DNA of 64,000 nucleotides from Membranipora membranacea (taxonomy: Eukaryota; Bryozoa; Gymnolaemata; Cheilostomatida; Membraniporidae): contig OU612068.1 of assembly GCA_914767715.1 (NCBI GenBank), positions 10,416,001 to 10,480,000 of the forward strand, given 5' to 3'. The notes under the pieces were generated by a model. That model was not told the origin of the DNA and ran no database searches. It saw nothing but the letters and a program-made list of their open reading frames with translations. How positions within the stretch are numbered: position 1 is the first letter of the stretch; each line of letters starts with the position of its first letter. A program made the translations under genes and the position numbers. Positions 25,791-38,958 of this stretch are shown here, one piece after another.

Positions 25791-26744
25791 CCAAGTGGTC
25801 TTTCTAAAACACTGCCATGAACTTAGATACATATATAACTGCTTATTAATACGACAGCTTGTTATCGATTTATATCGCTGCCTTTATTACTGTTATAGGA
25901 ACTGCTGATCTTATTTTCGTTTCTCATGAATCTTACAATACATTTTGGAAGTTTGTGCAATAGATTGATTATCGTCTGAGTGAACGAGATTATCGGTAGC
26001 CGGCCTCAGTCATTAAAGGGAGTTGTTGGCGGATGTAGAAGAATGCGGGTGGGTGGATGATTATGGCCACCCCTCAAACAGCAGTCAAATAAAAACTGGT
26101 TTCTCAATATGATTTATTATTAATACCCAATCAACTAATGCTACTTTCTCCTAATAAAACATATGATGATAGGTTGATTGGCTTTTCAGATCAGTTCAAG
26201 AACCAAAACAATTGTCTTTGGCCATATATATATTTTCAAGGCAGCATAGTTGCATATAACATGCATAATTTATTAAACAAAAATCTATATCATAAGCTGC
26301 TAGTTGTTATATTAATCAATACAGTGGTCCAGCGACAAAGACTTTCGTTTGTATGTACCATATTGTACAAAGAGCCCTTAGTAATGTCCAAGCAGGTAAT
26401 GCTGGATAATCAATGATTTGTGTAACCTTACTGATAGAGCGAGTATATACCTGTACTAGGCCTGTCAGAGCTTTTAACCTGCAAGCTGCCAGCTCAACTA
26501 ACAGTACAATAACACATAGACTGCTGACATTTAGTGTTATGTATTTGGCAGTGAGCTGTGCTGTTTCAATCAGTACTTAGGAGATTAAATGTATAATAGA
26601 GTGTTAATATCATTGCCAGCAGTGTATTAATCTCACTACTCGAGATTACTTGCAGTGGGTACCCGGAGGGGAGCTGGGAGGACTAAAACCTGAATTGAAA
26701 TCGTTGCTTTACTATTATGGTTCGATAGACAGACGGCTGACAAT

Positions 26745-29700
26745 ATGAAGGCTTCTGCGATCTTACTGTGCTTAGCACATCTAGGTAAGCACACAAAACA
26801 GCAGAGTGTTAGGTTTCGTATTTCGCAAGTCTGTTTGCCTTAGATCTGACATATTATTATCATATCATTGTTTTGTCACATGGATGGACTGAAGTTTATT
26901 GTGTTGAGGGGTTCATGATGTTTGGAACTCGTTTTTGGCGTTGTCCACACAATTTGAATCATCAGGTTCTCCTTCGCCTTATCTAAGATAAAAGGACTTT
27001 GAGATAATGCTGGTTTTCCTGGCACGGGCAGAGCTGGTGTCTGACTGTTTCGACCTGTTCTTGGTCATATTGCTAGTTGAATCACAGCATTAGCGTATTA
27101 TGGGCTGTTTATATGATCATCCTCAGAGGGTTTATACTCTATACCTATAAGGTAGAGATTAATATTAATGCTGTCTTAATTTTCGTAATGAATTCAGAGC
27201 GAGATATAAATACGACTGAAGGCGTCATTAACATGCAAAGCTAGCAGTTCTCAAGCTATTTTGATAATTAAAACAACACAATGTCCATCATGCAATAAGC
27301 CTCATTTCAAAGGATTGCGAGCTGACGCTGCGACTTATTAGAGCTCATCAGTTCAGACATTGCAATCAATTTGTGCTGCCATTCAGATCAGCAAAGGAGA
27401 GTCCGTGCGAAACATCTTAGACTGTGAAACAGCGACTAGGACGAAGACTAGAGTATGATATGATTATCTGCGTTTGACAATCGCTAATTATCCATTAGTC
27501 CTTCACCAGTGTACTAATTATACAGGTGCTATCTATGCATTAACACTGAGATAATCTAATTACGCTGTCAGTGTGAACCTGATGAGAAAGCTCCATCATC
27601 AAATATCTAACTCCAGTATAACCGACTCGCACAGAACAACAAGGACTAGATACTATCAGCTTAGCTAGAAAATGCTGTCGCATCATACTAAAACAAGCAG
27701 CCAATTTGTAATCGTTGAGGCGTATTGAGTTTGAGGTTCCCACCAAATTTTCTGATATCTCACACTATATAGTTTGATTATGGAGGGGATAACGTGTACT
27801 ACTACAGGCTGGAGTTGGATATTATTTATTGCTGGTAGGTGATCATTGATCAGATCATGGACTATGGGTTGGAGGCTGCGACATCACCACAATACCTGTA
27901 TTACTGTGAACTATCAGACGTCTGTTGGCATAACAGTCTGGGCTATGAGTTTTCACAATATTTGCATTGCTGTGCAGTAGACTTGGTATTCTGAAGAAAA
28001 TCTGTTGTGAAATAGGATAATTGTATTAGTTACAGTCCAGTTCATAGTAATTGCAGTTGCATTGTGGGATAGTCTTTTCACATGGCCAAGCACATTGATG
28101 AAAATGTTGCATTGCGTGATAGTTGTATGGTATATAGCCCATAATTTTGAAGATAAATTGCATTGTGGGATAGTGTTATTGAAACAGACAAAACACGTTG
28201 ATTGTGCTGCAATGCTAACACTGAGTAACTGTGTGTTTGGAACTACAACACTAGTGCTCAAGCAATTTTAGCTTGCTTGGTAATGATAATTGATTTTAAC
28301 CCTTTAGCAGCACCTTCATCATAGGTTGTTACCTGCAACATGACATCTGGTTGCTATGATGAAATATTAGCTCAATTTACTGTTTTGTAGTTATGCTGAT
28401 GGTCCCCACTGAGATGGCAGCAGACGAAGCTGAATGCGCCAGTGAGTGTATTTCATTATCATTTTCTATTATTGGTTTGATCTCTTGTCACTCTGTTGAC
28501 CGGAATTTCACACCAATGAAGAGGTGTTCAGTGTCCACACCATTGGCAATTAGCCTGCTAATTGCTTATAGTCAAAGAGCTGTGTGCATTCAATCGCCCA
28601 CAATTCAGGGACATGATGAAACGATACACAATAATACACCTACTACCATCAATAGAACGCTTGAAGCCAACTCTTGACTAAATTTACGCTGTAGCATTGT
28701 CTGAGTGGAAGGCATATTTTACATTCCTACGATAAGATTGAGAGACCAAATATTTAAAACTATTATCAGGGTACAGGTATAAATCATAGTACGATGAGTG
28801 ATAAAATTGATCGAGCAGTGGGCGTCACATGCTGAAATATGCTCTGTAATATTCAAGTGTAGAATGTAGTTTATACCTAATACTAGCTCAAGCTAAGTAA
28901 GAGTCCTGGGAGATGACAGCCAGTAACTGAGTCTTCTGTACTGGTTTTGAGAGTTTGCAGGTCTTCCCCATAGACTTAATAAAACATAAAATTAAACAAG
29001 GATATAAAGTCCATGGTTTTCCTCATTTGCTCTTCAGTTTTTAGTATGAGCACTGGTTTTCTCGAACCATGTTTCAGGGTTTGATATTGATTGTTTGGCT
29101 ATTAAACACAGAAGAGCCAAGCTCTGACGAGATCGGGGTATCTAATATCCCCATCAGTAGTCAAAACCATTGGGCCCCTCTGGTGGCTGAGGGGTATTCA
29201 GAATTTTTGTGTATCAGGGTTCCTCGGATACCCACACCAGGGGGAACAAACTTGTTCTAGCTGTGTCAGTTGTTGAGTATTTTATATATTTATTCGCTTT
29301 CTGTTTCCTCCTCTCGTTTCGTTTGTGTAAGTAGATGATAGTCCAGGTAAAATCATGCTACACTGTATAAGTTTAGGTTGTGTTTGTGTTCAGTTTGCTA
29401 AAAGCTTTCACCAACCACCAATATTTTACGCAATGCCTGCAGTTTTCAGTTAAGCTATCATTGCCGGCACAGTCATCAATCCTGATTTTTATCGTAATAA
29501 GTAGGCCTGCACTGCATACATCCACTGGAAGCTATTTGAAGTTAAAATAAGGTCTATATATTCTAATTACATGGCCAGATCTGACAACCCACTGGAAAAC
29601 AATTATGATATGATTTAAATGCATTCCTCGATCAAATTAAATAATGTACACATCATTTTGATTTTGGAAGGATAATGATTTGGCGACTCTACCCCCTCGC

Positions 29701-32035
29701 CCCTCCCGCTTTCGACAACGATGAATAAAATGAGGTGATATTCAACTAATAAATGTAGCGAACATGCAACTAGGGAAGGGTGCGCCCACATGGACATCTG
29801 AGAATATTATCATAGAGTAAGGATGTATCCTTTCTCTGTGATATTATGATGTTGCCTCTAAAAATACCCGTGTTAAAGGCAGGGCTATGATGACTAATAA
29901 AACACTAGGGAATTATCCATGATGAGATATATGCTGTTGACAAGCAAAACAATTCGCTAATAAATGTTAGCTCAGCCTTATCACACCTTGTCTAGCCAAG
30001 TCCTGTTGCTCTCTGGTTTTGGTTGAACTATACTTGAACATTTTCTCAAATTCTCAAATGTGTTATACAAGACTTTGAATCTTGACACAGTGATCAGTGC
30101 ATTATCTGAAATCAGCACTGACCAAAAAGAACTTGTATATTTTGAAGCTGAGTAATTTTGTGTGAAATCAGATGGAATATCACCACTTTCAGAGAAGATT
30201 TTGGGAACAATACATTCATTAGAGATGTGTTTAACACAATGCTGCCTCAACACTGCCACCTCTATGGACTAATTCCTGAAAAGGAGGAGAAATTTGGATG
30301 CTGATCGGATAACCCTTGTTGAATTTTATTGATCACTTCAAATTGGCTTGGCCTTCAACAATCCTACCTTCATCATCTTTGACATTGAGCGATTTACCCT
30401 CAAGAGTAAAGCTACTGGGACCCAAAGTACTCATGCCGTGCCTTAGACCGAAGCCCTCAAGAAACCCAGCTACTCCTAATATAATATATCGAAGAGGCAG
30501 GGGGCTCTCTTAACTGCATGTGGGGTGTGGAAACACACAAGGACCCCTGGTATTTTGACCTGGCTAGGATGAATTGTGTGCAAGTACCCAATCAGGGCAA
30601 ACAAGTTTGTACCCTTAACCATTAGACCACTCCTGACTCCTTGTCCTGCCTTGCAGCTTTAATCACTAGTTCATGGGAAACTTTCAATTATGCCTGTTAG
30701 CAGTGGTTGGTTATCAAGTTCTCCTTTTAGCAACACAAACAACAAAAAACTATGTATGACCACTTGAAATTCTAACTACTACATAAGCTAATGGAGCAGT
30801 ATCTGTTTGGCCATAGGTAATGGCTGTGGCTAGCAGTCTGAATGGAGCTATTCAAATTTTTGTTTTCAATTTTCCAGCAAATAGCCTTTTATTCAACAAT
30901 GGTGATTATTTTACTTTTACAGTACCTAAGGATGTAACATGCTTTGTATGTGACTCAAGGAAAGATTCATTCTGTGCTGATCCGTTTAACTCTACAGAGA
31001 TATCTCTGAGCCACACTCGACCATGTGAGGGTGAATGTCTCAAGTGGGAGAGAGAGGTAGATCCTGGAAATCGTGAGTAGATATAGCGGAAGCCTTTCTT
31101 GACAAGCTTTGTTGGCGGGAAGGGGGGGGGGGCATAAAGCCCCAACAAATCTTGTCAAGACTATTATAACAGCTCATTATTTATTGGTGGCGATAAAATC
31201 TTAGTCACTGGAGGGAGGATTCACATTTGGAAGGAGGAGTTATATTATTTCACATTTGGGAGTTACAGTCACCTTTGACCACATACCATTTGACTAAGAT
31301 CACTTTCACAAAATAAAATAGGGCCCTTCTACACTGCGTCCCTACAAACAAACCCATTTACCTAAATATTACATACAATAAAATTATATTTATAAATGAT
31401 TTTTAAAAAGTAAAAGTTATCACACCATGTCAAAATGGAGCACAACTCCCTCCCATTTTTGTTTTGGAACAACAGGATAGCTTAGCCTTGGCAAGGTGTC
31501 TGCCTCCCCAGGCTAAGGATAGCTCGCATTGGTATGTACATATATGTTTTTAGCGGTCATTGATAGAATTGGTGACGTATTTTGAAAAAAATTTGCAATA
31601 CTTTATTTGATAGTGTGCGAGAACAAGATAAAGACAGTTACTCTAAAGAAACACAGTTGCCATGAAAATGAATGCTCATGGAAACAAGCAAACCACATGG
31701 TCTGGTCATAAAACTTATGACGCTGCGTTCATTGTTGAAGTTAGGGGGGCTCAGACTATGTTTCAACATGCCCAGATTATGTGTCATTCAATTTTTGTTT
31801 CGCTTTTGTTGTAGCTGATAGTGAGTGGTATGTACTGAGACTATGTAAGACTGATGTAAGCATAGAAATGTACTTATCACCTGATATGTGTATAGATGAG
31901 AGTCGTCCAGGCTCTGGCAGAATGTGTACCTGTATGTCAGAACGCTGTAACCATTCAACAATGAACCTATCGTCAAATTTCCTACTAACATTGATAGCAC
32001 TGTTGCTATTTTGTAAAAACAAGGAACTTTTGTGA
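26745..32035 (+). CDS. Quiver/Sleepless-like Ly6 GPI-anchored protein, copy 2
   Basis: Three exons: 26745-26784, 30923-31072, 31815-32035, all joined in the same +1 phase as the neighbouring copy, giving 136 residues. The signal peptide MKASAILLCLAHL is followed by a ten-cysteine three-finger domain beginning VTCFVCDS, with the signature CADPF and GECLKW, and ending CTCMSERCNHS, then a hydrophobic tail (FLLTLIALLLF) fitting GPI attachment. It was probably formed with the preceding gene by tandem duplication, since exon number, phases and cysteine order agree while residues have diverged widely. Exon 1 is 4.1 kb upstream and is inferred from phase and its signal-like sequence. No canonical polyA signal is obvious close downstream. 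Confidence 0.82.
28050..28170. repeat. Three diverged copies of a GCATTGTGGGATAGT-containing repeat
   Basis: Copies about 50 bases apart in intron 1 of the second Quiver-like gene. The core ATTGCATTGTGGGA also appears inverted in the first lectin gene intron near 42066, so it belongs to a dispersed repeat. Confidence 0.5.
30540..30660 (-). repeat. tRNA-like (SINE-type) remnant
   Basis: On the minus strand GGAGTGGTCTAATGGTTAAGG resembles the D-arm/box A of a tRNA, but the expected box B region is degraded and no cloverleaf can be drawn. Best read as an old tRNA-derived SINE, not a tRNA gene. Confidence 0.4.
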
Positions 32036-33425
32036 TGGATAAAACAAAACGCCATATTGTTGAGGTTTTCCTATGGTATATACAAGAGTACCGACTCCAG
32101 CTATCTTTAACTATGTACAAGGCAATTTAAGAGCCAAAATATTAATGTCTTCACAGTACACCATAAATCTTTAAGATTACGTTGTCCATGCCAATTTCAA
32201 TTTTCAACATGATCATACATTTTTCTGTGGCACCATTTTCAATCTCTGATAACCCTATTATTTTGCTACCTTTACATCAGGGAGATTGGATTCCATTCTC
32301 CCTGCTTACATACGCCAATTATGACTGCTGCAGCTTTTTCTTCATTTCAAATATAATCCAATCTTACCATTTGTTGCCTGAATTTAACAAATTGAAGGTG
32401 CGAATAATTGGTTTGAACCGTTGTACTCAACTAGCTGCTGCCTTGTCAGCCTTATGAAGCTTGTTGTTTAAACCCATATACTGTCTGCAATATTTTAGAA
32501 ATTTTATATCAAATGACAAGGAACTATGAGAGACTGCATCGTTAGGATGTCTGTCAGTCAGTATAACATGTTTGATTCATTTGACTGCATTATGCATTAT
32601 GCTTGTTAAAATTTGTCATACATGTATAACATGAACCTTAGGTGAGTTTGGAATGAGAGTCATTGACAAGAGTTTACAGTTTTATTTTACAGGGACAAAA
32701 TTCTTCCCTACATACTTGTAGGGTCCCTTTCTTAACATTGTGGAAAAAAATCTTTACTATGTCCATATAATTTTCAAAAGTGCCTGGCCGAGGGTGTTCA
32801 AGTGCAAATTATTCAATGTGCACTAATACAAACAAATAAAACTGCTAAAAATAGCAGCAATTATTGAACACAGTGGAGCAGAGATTTCCTGCCTACCTTG
32901 AGATTTTCTTGCTTGCAAGTTTGGAATTAGCTTTCCAGATTTTCTAGGACTATATTTATGCTATTTGATGGAAATTCAAATGCTGGGAATACTGTGGAAT
33001 AGACATCGGACGGGATATCTTGCCGCAATATCTTGACCCTCTTCACTTTGATTCCAGCGAGGTGTTAGAGAGACACTTTGATTTCAGTATATATGGTTGT
33101 GTTTATTGAATTCAGAAAACAGTTCAAAATTTCAACCATAAAATAAATAAAGTATATTTCAATCAAATAAATAAATAGAAAACCAAAGGGTTGGAAGGGT
33201 AACAAACTTATTTTTAACAGGCATTTGTTTTAATTCACCGAACTCTATTGGGCTAAGAATATAAAATTCAAGAAAAAAATTCAACAAAATACGGACTGAG
33301 ATGAAAACGAACTACATTACCGTCAATAAATATAACGACACACCTTTTGGTGAGGTTTTGTACAATGTATCACTACCACGGGTACGACATGACCCTTACA
33401 TCTGCCATTGTTGCAAGGGAATCTT
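32036..33425. other. Intergenic spacer after the Quiver-like pair
   Basis: No supported gene. It contains the 3'UTR region of the second Quiver-like gene and AT-rich sequence. Open frames here are short and lack family features. Confidence 0.5.
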
Positions 33426-34643
33426 CTATTCTTTAAGCATTCGTAAGAATGCAGATTTTCCCGAGCTAGCATTTCTGGTGAGGTTGACAGGTGTGTCCCC
33501 ATCAGCTTCCCTCATTTACAAAGGCGCTGATTTTTCTTGAATGTTGAGAACACTCAATAGGGCTTTGATAGATTCGACATCCTTCAGACCTTAACGTGCT
33601 CTGTGCAGCGGAGTGCAGCCCCCATTGTCTGACGTTTTGAGAAGTTTTGTTTCCTGTTTTGAGGAAAGCGAAGTCAGCGAGGAGTTAATCAAATCACTGT
33701 TAGGTTTATTTTGAGCGACTACTGCGGTGTGTAATGGTACCTTTGTTTATCCTTCGAAGGATGTCCATTTTGTCGGCAGAGTTAAGATCATCGTCCAATA
33801 AGGCATTGACTGCTTATTCTTGATTACAATGAGCGGCTTCCTGAATAACGGCATCGATACTCTCATTACTGAGCGGCTTTGATTCATCTCTAAACGGAGC
33901 CCCTAGTAAGTCCCGGATTTTCTGGTTACCGAGGAATTCCCAAGCCAAGTGTAGGGGGGGGGGGGGGGTGTTTCCTTGCTTGTCTCTGATACTCAATACA
34001 GACATTCTTGACTTCAAACCCAACTCAAACCCAACTCAAATAAGACTGTCAATATCTCAAAAATATTGTTTTGTGAGGCTATGCAATGAGCCGGGGTTTG
34101 ACCCTTTTTATTTCTTTGGGAGTTCAAATAAACTTTGTTCTCTATGCCTATTGAGTTCATGATCGTGGTAATGGTGGAAGGGTTTTCAGTGTATGTGGCA
34201 GCCACATGTATGCCAATGTGTATCACCATTATTATCAGTCATCCTAAGAAGTCCATTCCTGGAACCAGTGCTGAGTGAGTTTAACATTGAATTAAGGATA
34301 TCTCAGGGGTCCCACCAAGTCTCGCCGCAATGTGAACTGGGGTAAAACTGTGAAACAGGGGATTCATAGTTGTGGCTTTCTGTTGGAACAACAGTTTGCC
34401 ATCCCCGGCCATAATCTCAATTAATTGAGATATGATATCATTATTGAACATGTAGGCTGCCATATGAGCAACATTCAGACCTGAATTTAGTTGAGTCAGG
34501 GTGTCCACTTTGTGCTCATTGTTAAACATTCCAAGAATGAATTTGAGTTTTTTCAATTGATCGAGACATGCCCTAAGCTCTGTTTTGCGGACTTGAAAAC
34601 TGCCTGCTGTCTCAAATGGTTGATTATCCTCGATAATTGACAA
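33426..34643 (-). pseudogene. Decayed ankyrin-repeat gene
   Basis: Reading leftwards, ankyrin-type pieces follow one another in different frames: SGLNVAHMAAYMFNNDIIS and FTPVHIAARLGG (34281-34643), HIGIHVAAT and KGQTPAHCIASQNN (34014-34229), DKQGNT...LHLAWEFLGNQK (33814-34023), then NGGCTPLHRAR and DGDTPVNL with in-frame stops to a terminal stop at 33426-33428. At least three frameshifts are visible: single-base changes near 34300 and 34215, and an 11-bp tandem duplication near 34018-34039. A 15-base G run at 33954-33968 expands a Thr-Pro-Leu site into extra prolines without shifting the frame. No introns were needed to read it, so it may be a retrocopy or one large exon. It is not a copy of the ANKFY1 exons here. 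Confidence 0.75.
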
Positions 34644-36063
34644 GAGTACATTCTCTTTGGGAATTCACCAAATGACACTTCATGACAGTCCTCTGCAACA
34701 AATAAACACGCTCAACAATGAATTCATTTTGAAAAATGTTAGTGACTCTACGAGCAATTGAAGATACAGACACAGACACTGACATACCATTACCAATTAC
34801 TTACTGAGGGTATTCGGTACTGTTTGTGGTAAAAACGAGATATTGAATCTGTGGTTGCTGAGCGCCAAAAGCCAAACCTTTTTAATATTTTTTAGCATAT
34901 TATCCTAGCATAGCCTTTGTGCAAAAAGCTCAATGTCCAACATTAATTAAAACAAAACATCCTCTTTTCCTTGCATGGGATGCAGTGTTGGCGTAGGTCA
35001 CACCATTAAGTACCCTACAGGAGTAAAGGTTAGCTTGACTTTGGCGAGCTGTAGTTGGAGATAATCATTGTAAGGTTTAAGGAAATTTTATCTAGCTACA
35101 AATCTTGCCATTACAAACCTGTGCAAAATGGCAAATCAAATAACTAAACAGAGGAGTTGTCCGCTCAGGCTCAGGAAGAAGACAATTCTTGATAATAGAA
35201 GACTATCAAAACACAAGGTCACCTATGGTGAACTTATATGATTTGAGTTGGTCAAAGGTTTCTCCAAATCTAAATGGGTAATAAGAAGGATGAGTAAAAA
35301 ATTGGCAGCATAAATAGTTTGAGTATCAGGTTAATCAAAACCACTACTGATATACCATTGCAAGCTTTGCAGAATGACGTAAAATTACCCCACAATATTA
35401 CTGATCACCGATCTTGTGCGGTGCTTTCACAATAGTATTCACAATTCAAATAGGCAGTCACAATTTGTTTTTAGTCAACCAATCTGACTGCTTTAATTTG
35501 TAAACCTTTTATTTATAATTTTGAAGACATATAGGAGGTGGGGTTAGTAGGGAATAAAATGCTATTAAAAATTGAATATATTCTGTCAGGCTAGTAGTCT
35601 TGTCAAATAATCTTTCCTATCAAGCAACATGGACCAAAGTGATTTGATACCCAACAAAATTCCTAGATTTCAGAACAATACTGAAATTCGCGTCAGTATG
35701 ACACCCAAAATCTGTTTCTAGTGATATGGTATTGATACTATGCCGCGCAATACTGATATTTAAATTGTCTCTTTATATGCAGATATAGATATTTATTATT
35801 ACAAGTGCCTACCGATATAAGATATCGATAGACACTCGCAGAAAAGTTATCAAAAATGGAGAGTGTATGGCTCATCAATTTTTAAAACATTTTAATTTTC
35901 AAGTGACACATTGAGAGAAGCTCCTAGAAGAGAAACAAATCAGAAAACACCATAATGTCATCAAGCTTAACCACCCAGCCATTGCAGCGGTTAACCCATT
36001 AAAACACAACAAAAACTTAGTTGTATGACATAATTTTGAATCATGGGTCTAACTGGTACCCAG
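34644..36063. other. Intergenic spacer
   Basis: AT-rich; I see no coding exon, RNA gene or clear repeat, apart from scattered GATATCGATA-type motifs near 35815-35830. Confidence 0.45.
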
Positions 36064-36780
36064 CCATAATGCCATAGGCAAAATGCCATTGGGAAAAAAT
36101 GCCAATGAGCATAATGCCATTGCCATAATGCCATAGGTGTTTACACCACTGCACACTACACCAGTTGTACAAAACACCATTTGTGTCAAAATACCAGTGG
36201 ATATAACGCCGGATCGGACATAGTACCATTGGGGACAAGATACCATATTATCCCGAAACACCATTGCCATAACGTCAAAATATGTTACCAAAGGAGATCA
36301 AGCCGCGTTGTATTTTTTGTGTGCAAGATATATTACAGCTGTAAGTTGCTCAGTTTTAAGTAGAAGGTGGCTCAGCTGGTTAGAGCCGTCTCCTTCATTG
36401 GGCAAGTTCTAATTTCAATGATATCTGGGGTTTGATGTCGCAAGGTGTGGACCGACCTGCCCCTTAACTGAGAGCAAATGACTCGGAACAAATATTTCAA
36501 CAACAATTCTTTAGAATAATGACCGATACCTCTGGATTATTACCAGATTTATTTTTGAAAGCAAAGTCTTGGGCACATGCTAATAATGGCATTGTGAAGA
36601 CTACAATGATTGAACATTTGAAGGTTGTTAATCCTGTGTTTGTTAGTTTGCACAAAATGTTACAGTTACAAGTAACAAGAAAAGAAAAAATTCTTTTCAC
36701 CCAGAATGAGTCTCACGGCTAGGCCATGTCAATAGTATTCGGCATTTTGTCCCGATAACATTTTGACTATGGCACTTTTT
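36064..36780. mobile_element. Degenerate foldback-like element with 15-bp-periodic inverted ends
   Basis: The left end (36064-36285) is a diverged tandem array of about 15-bp units such as ATAATGCCATTGCC and AAATGCCATTGGG. The right end (36723-36780) holds about three units of the same kind in inverse orientation (GGCATTTTGTC, ACTATGGCACTTTTT). The interior carries a SINE-like sequence. The plan matches the better preserved element at 47950-49085, so the two may be one family. Confidence 0.5.
36361..36500 (+). repeat. tRNA-derived SINE copy
   Basis: Box A TGGCTCAGCTGG is exact at 36368-36379, followed by a degenerate box B (AGTTCTAATTTC). The downstream body, GACCTGCCCCTTAACTGAG then AGCAAATGA, matches the body of the minus-strand copy at 47525-47690 (GACCTGCCTACAAACTAAG), showing one SINE family. 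Confidence 0.65.
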
Positions 36781-38958
36781 CACGGAATCTCCATTATCAG
36801 TTCTTATTTATAAGGTCTACACACTTTATTGCAAAGAAGGTGTCTGTTTGAGCCTAAAAAACATAATATAATAAGAATGTAAATGAAATAGCAAGTTGTC
36901 CGCTCTGTTCTTTTGGTGGGATAATTTCCCAACACCCCAGCAAGTATTGTTCACTTTAATCGGGGAGTTTGTCCACAAGTCTCTGTTGTTTATTTCTTGG
37001 CTTGGTGACAGGTCACATAGTCAACCATCGCTGCTTTAGTCAACAGCTTAGGCGAAAGCATGATTAATTTTTCTATTGGCATTTTACATTTTTGGTGATT
37101 AAGATTTGAGCCGAGTTTTCACCTATTGGCTCATCCTCAAAATATGCCCTCATTCCCATCTATTGAGATCAAGCTGAAACTTTAAAAACATCTGATGCAA
37201 ACAGGACCTGAACCCGAGACTCTTTAGAATAAGTCTTTGGTGATAACTTCAAACAGCTCAGCTCGAACTGAACCTTTGAGCTCAGTGAGAACCCGGATGT
37301 AGTCCATTGTATCAAACAGCTATTATTCCTGCAAAGAAGTTAAACAAGTTGACAAACATTTTGACACCAACAAAATAACCGTACTCTGATCTATCTCCTT
37401 CGCTTACTATTATCCCTCCTCCTTCCTGCACTGCAGCTTCTTTGGCCTGTTCTGCTCGGGCTTGATAACTTTGATGATTTTCTTCTCTTCTTGGACGCCC
37501 TGCCCCCTGACAGACTGACTGTTCCACCACATTTCCGGAGAAACTGATTTGATTGTAACTTTTTAAGGAGGTTATCTGATGTTTCGTTTTGGTAAATTTT
37601 TTAATTATTGGCTGCATATTATTACAAAACCTCAGTTACCATGAAAACCTGCTCCCAAAAATATTCTTGTTTACTCGTTTACCTTGGGGACGGGCATTGG
37701 GGAGGTTGTACTTGAGAAGACCGCAAAACAGTACTGGACTCGTTGTTTCTAGCTGAAACCCTGTGTGTTGCGCAGTGGTATGCACACTATTGTGTGCTGT
37801 ATCTCTGGCGCTAGTTTTATGCTAGCCTAGGATGGATTGTTATGTCTACCATGTAATGTAAATGAATACAGAGGATGAGTAAATCTTTCATATATTTCTT
37901 ATTTTCCAAACCGTTAATTCTTCGGCTAATCAGCTCCTTAACTGCAACATTATTATCCGATCTTATTATACTTCAATACTTTTTTTACCTCATAACCAGT
38001 GTAATGCCACATGTTATTAATTATAATCAACTCTGTGTTTAACTTTGGTAGTAAACGTAATATGTTTTTTTGCTGTTTTCAGAGGTCAACAAGTTACCTA
38101 TAATAGAATTCTTTTTGTTATCTGTACACTTCTAAGAAAACCTCTATAAATAAATAAAATTGCAGACTTTTCCTGCCTTATTTATCACCTCTAGTGGGGT
38201 TGCAAAAGTCTGGGGGGGGGGCTAAGACTATATAAAATTACTCACAAAGTGAAGCACACATGCAGTAAACTTATTATTAATTTCATAAACACACTTAATA
38301 AATTTTCTGTGACCATGAATCGCTAATAGTCACTGGTTAGGTAATTATAGTTGACACAGATTCTGTGCTGTAGTGTAATGATTGTAAGATAAATAGCGTG
38401 AACATTTCTTGTAACCTTGACTAGCAGACTGATGTCAGTAGTAAGCTAGCCTGAGCCCCCAGACTTTTGCCCCCCCCGCCAGCCTAAGGCCCCCCCCCCC
38501 CCGGCGGGGGAAAGCAAATTCATATGAATTTTGAAAGTTGGCAATCAAAGTAGACTAATATACCTTGTTTACCTATTCTGACGGAGTTCACATGCCATTT
38601 AAAGCTCCTGTCTCTTTTTGGGGGGTATGTCACCCCCCTGCCCAAACAAAGAGAGCTTGTCGATGAAGGCTAAGGGTGGCACTTAGAAACCCCTGACTCA
38701 GTATAGTCTGGTCACATTGATTAATGGACTGTGACAGACCACTTCCTTGTTTCCTTGTTTGCACCATCAGAGTGATACTGTTCAACCTATATAAAAAGAA
38801 TGTATGAATGCAGTGCGGCTTGTCAACTCAAGTCATGTTCATTCATTTAACTGGTGATATAACTTTATTGAAATTTTTAAACTTGTACCTTTGTTCAAGG
38901 ATTTAGTTATCACAACTCTCATTGATTAATTATAGGGACTTCACCTGCGCCTGCAGCG
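36781..38958. other. Intergenic spacer upstream of the first C-type lectin
   Basis: Mostly non-coding. A minus-strand stretch at 37200-37600 has protein-like pieces (QARAEQAKEAAVQEGG; MDYIRVLTELKGSVRAELF) and a good acceptor between them, but I cannot join them into a gene. A strong C/G tract lies at 38470-38510 and a G run near 38212. Confidence 0.4.

Noticed and set aside
28393..28677. 94-codon plus-strand frame in the second Quiver-like intron
   Set aside because: No domain or phase-compatible splice partners; most likely chance.
31602..31690. Cysteine-containing exon-like stretch in the second Quiver-like gene
   Set aside because: It reads CENKIKTV...CHENECSW after an AG, but no exit donor keeps the phase needed by the last exon, whereas joining 31072 to 31815 directly is in phase and gives the expected ten cysteines.
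37200..37617. Minus-strand gene fragment upstream of the first lectin
   Set aside because: Two protein-like pieces flank a good acceptor, but the exon after the acceptor has an in-frame TAG before the similar part, and no family is recognisable.
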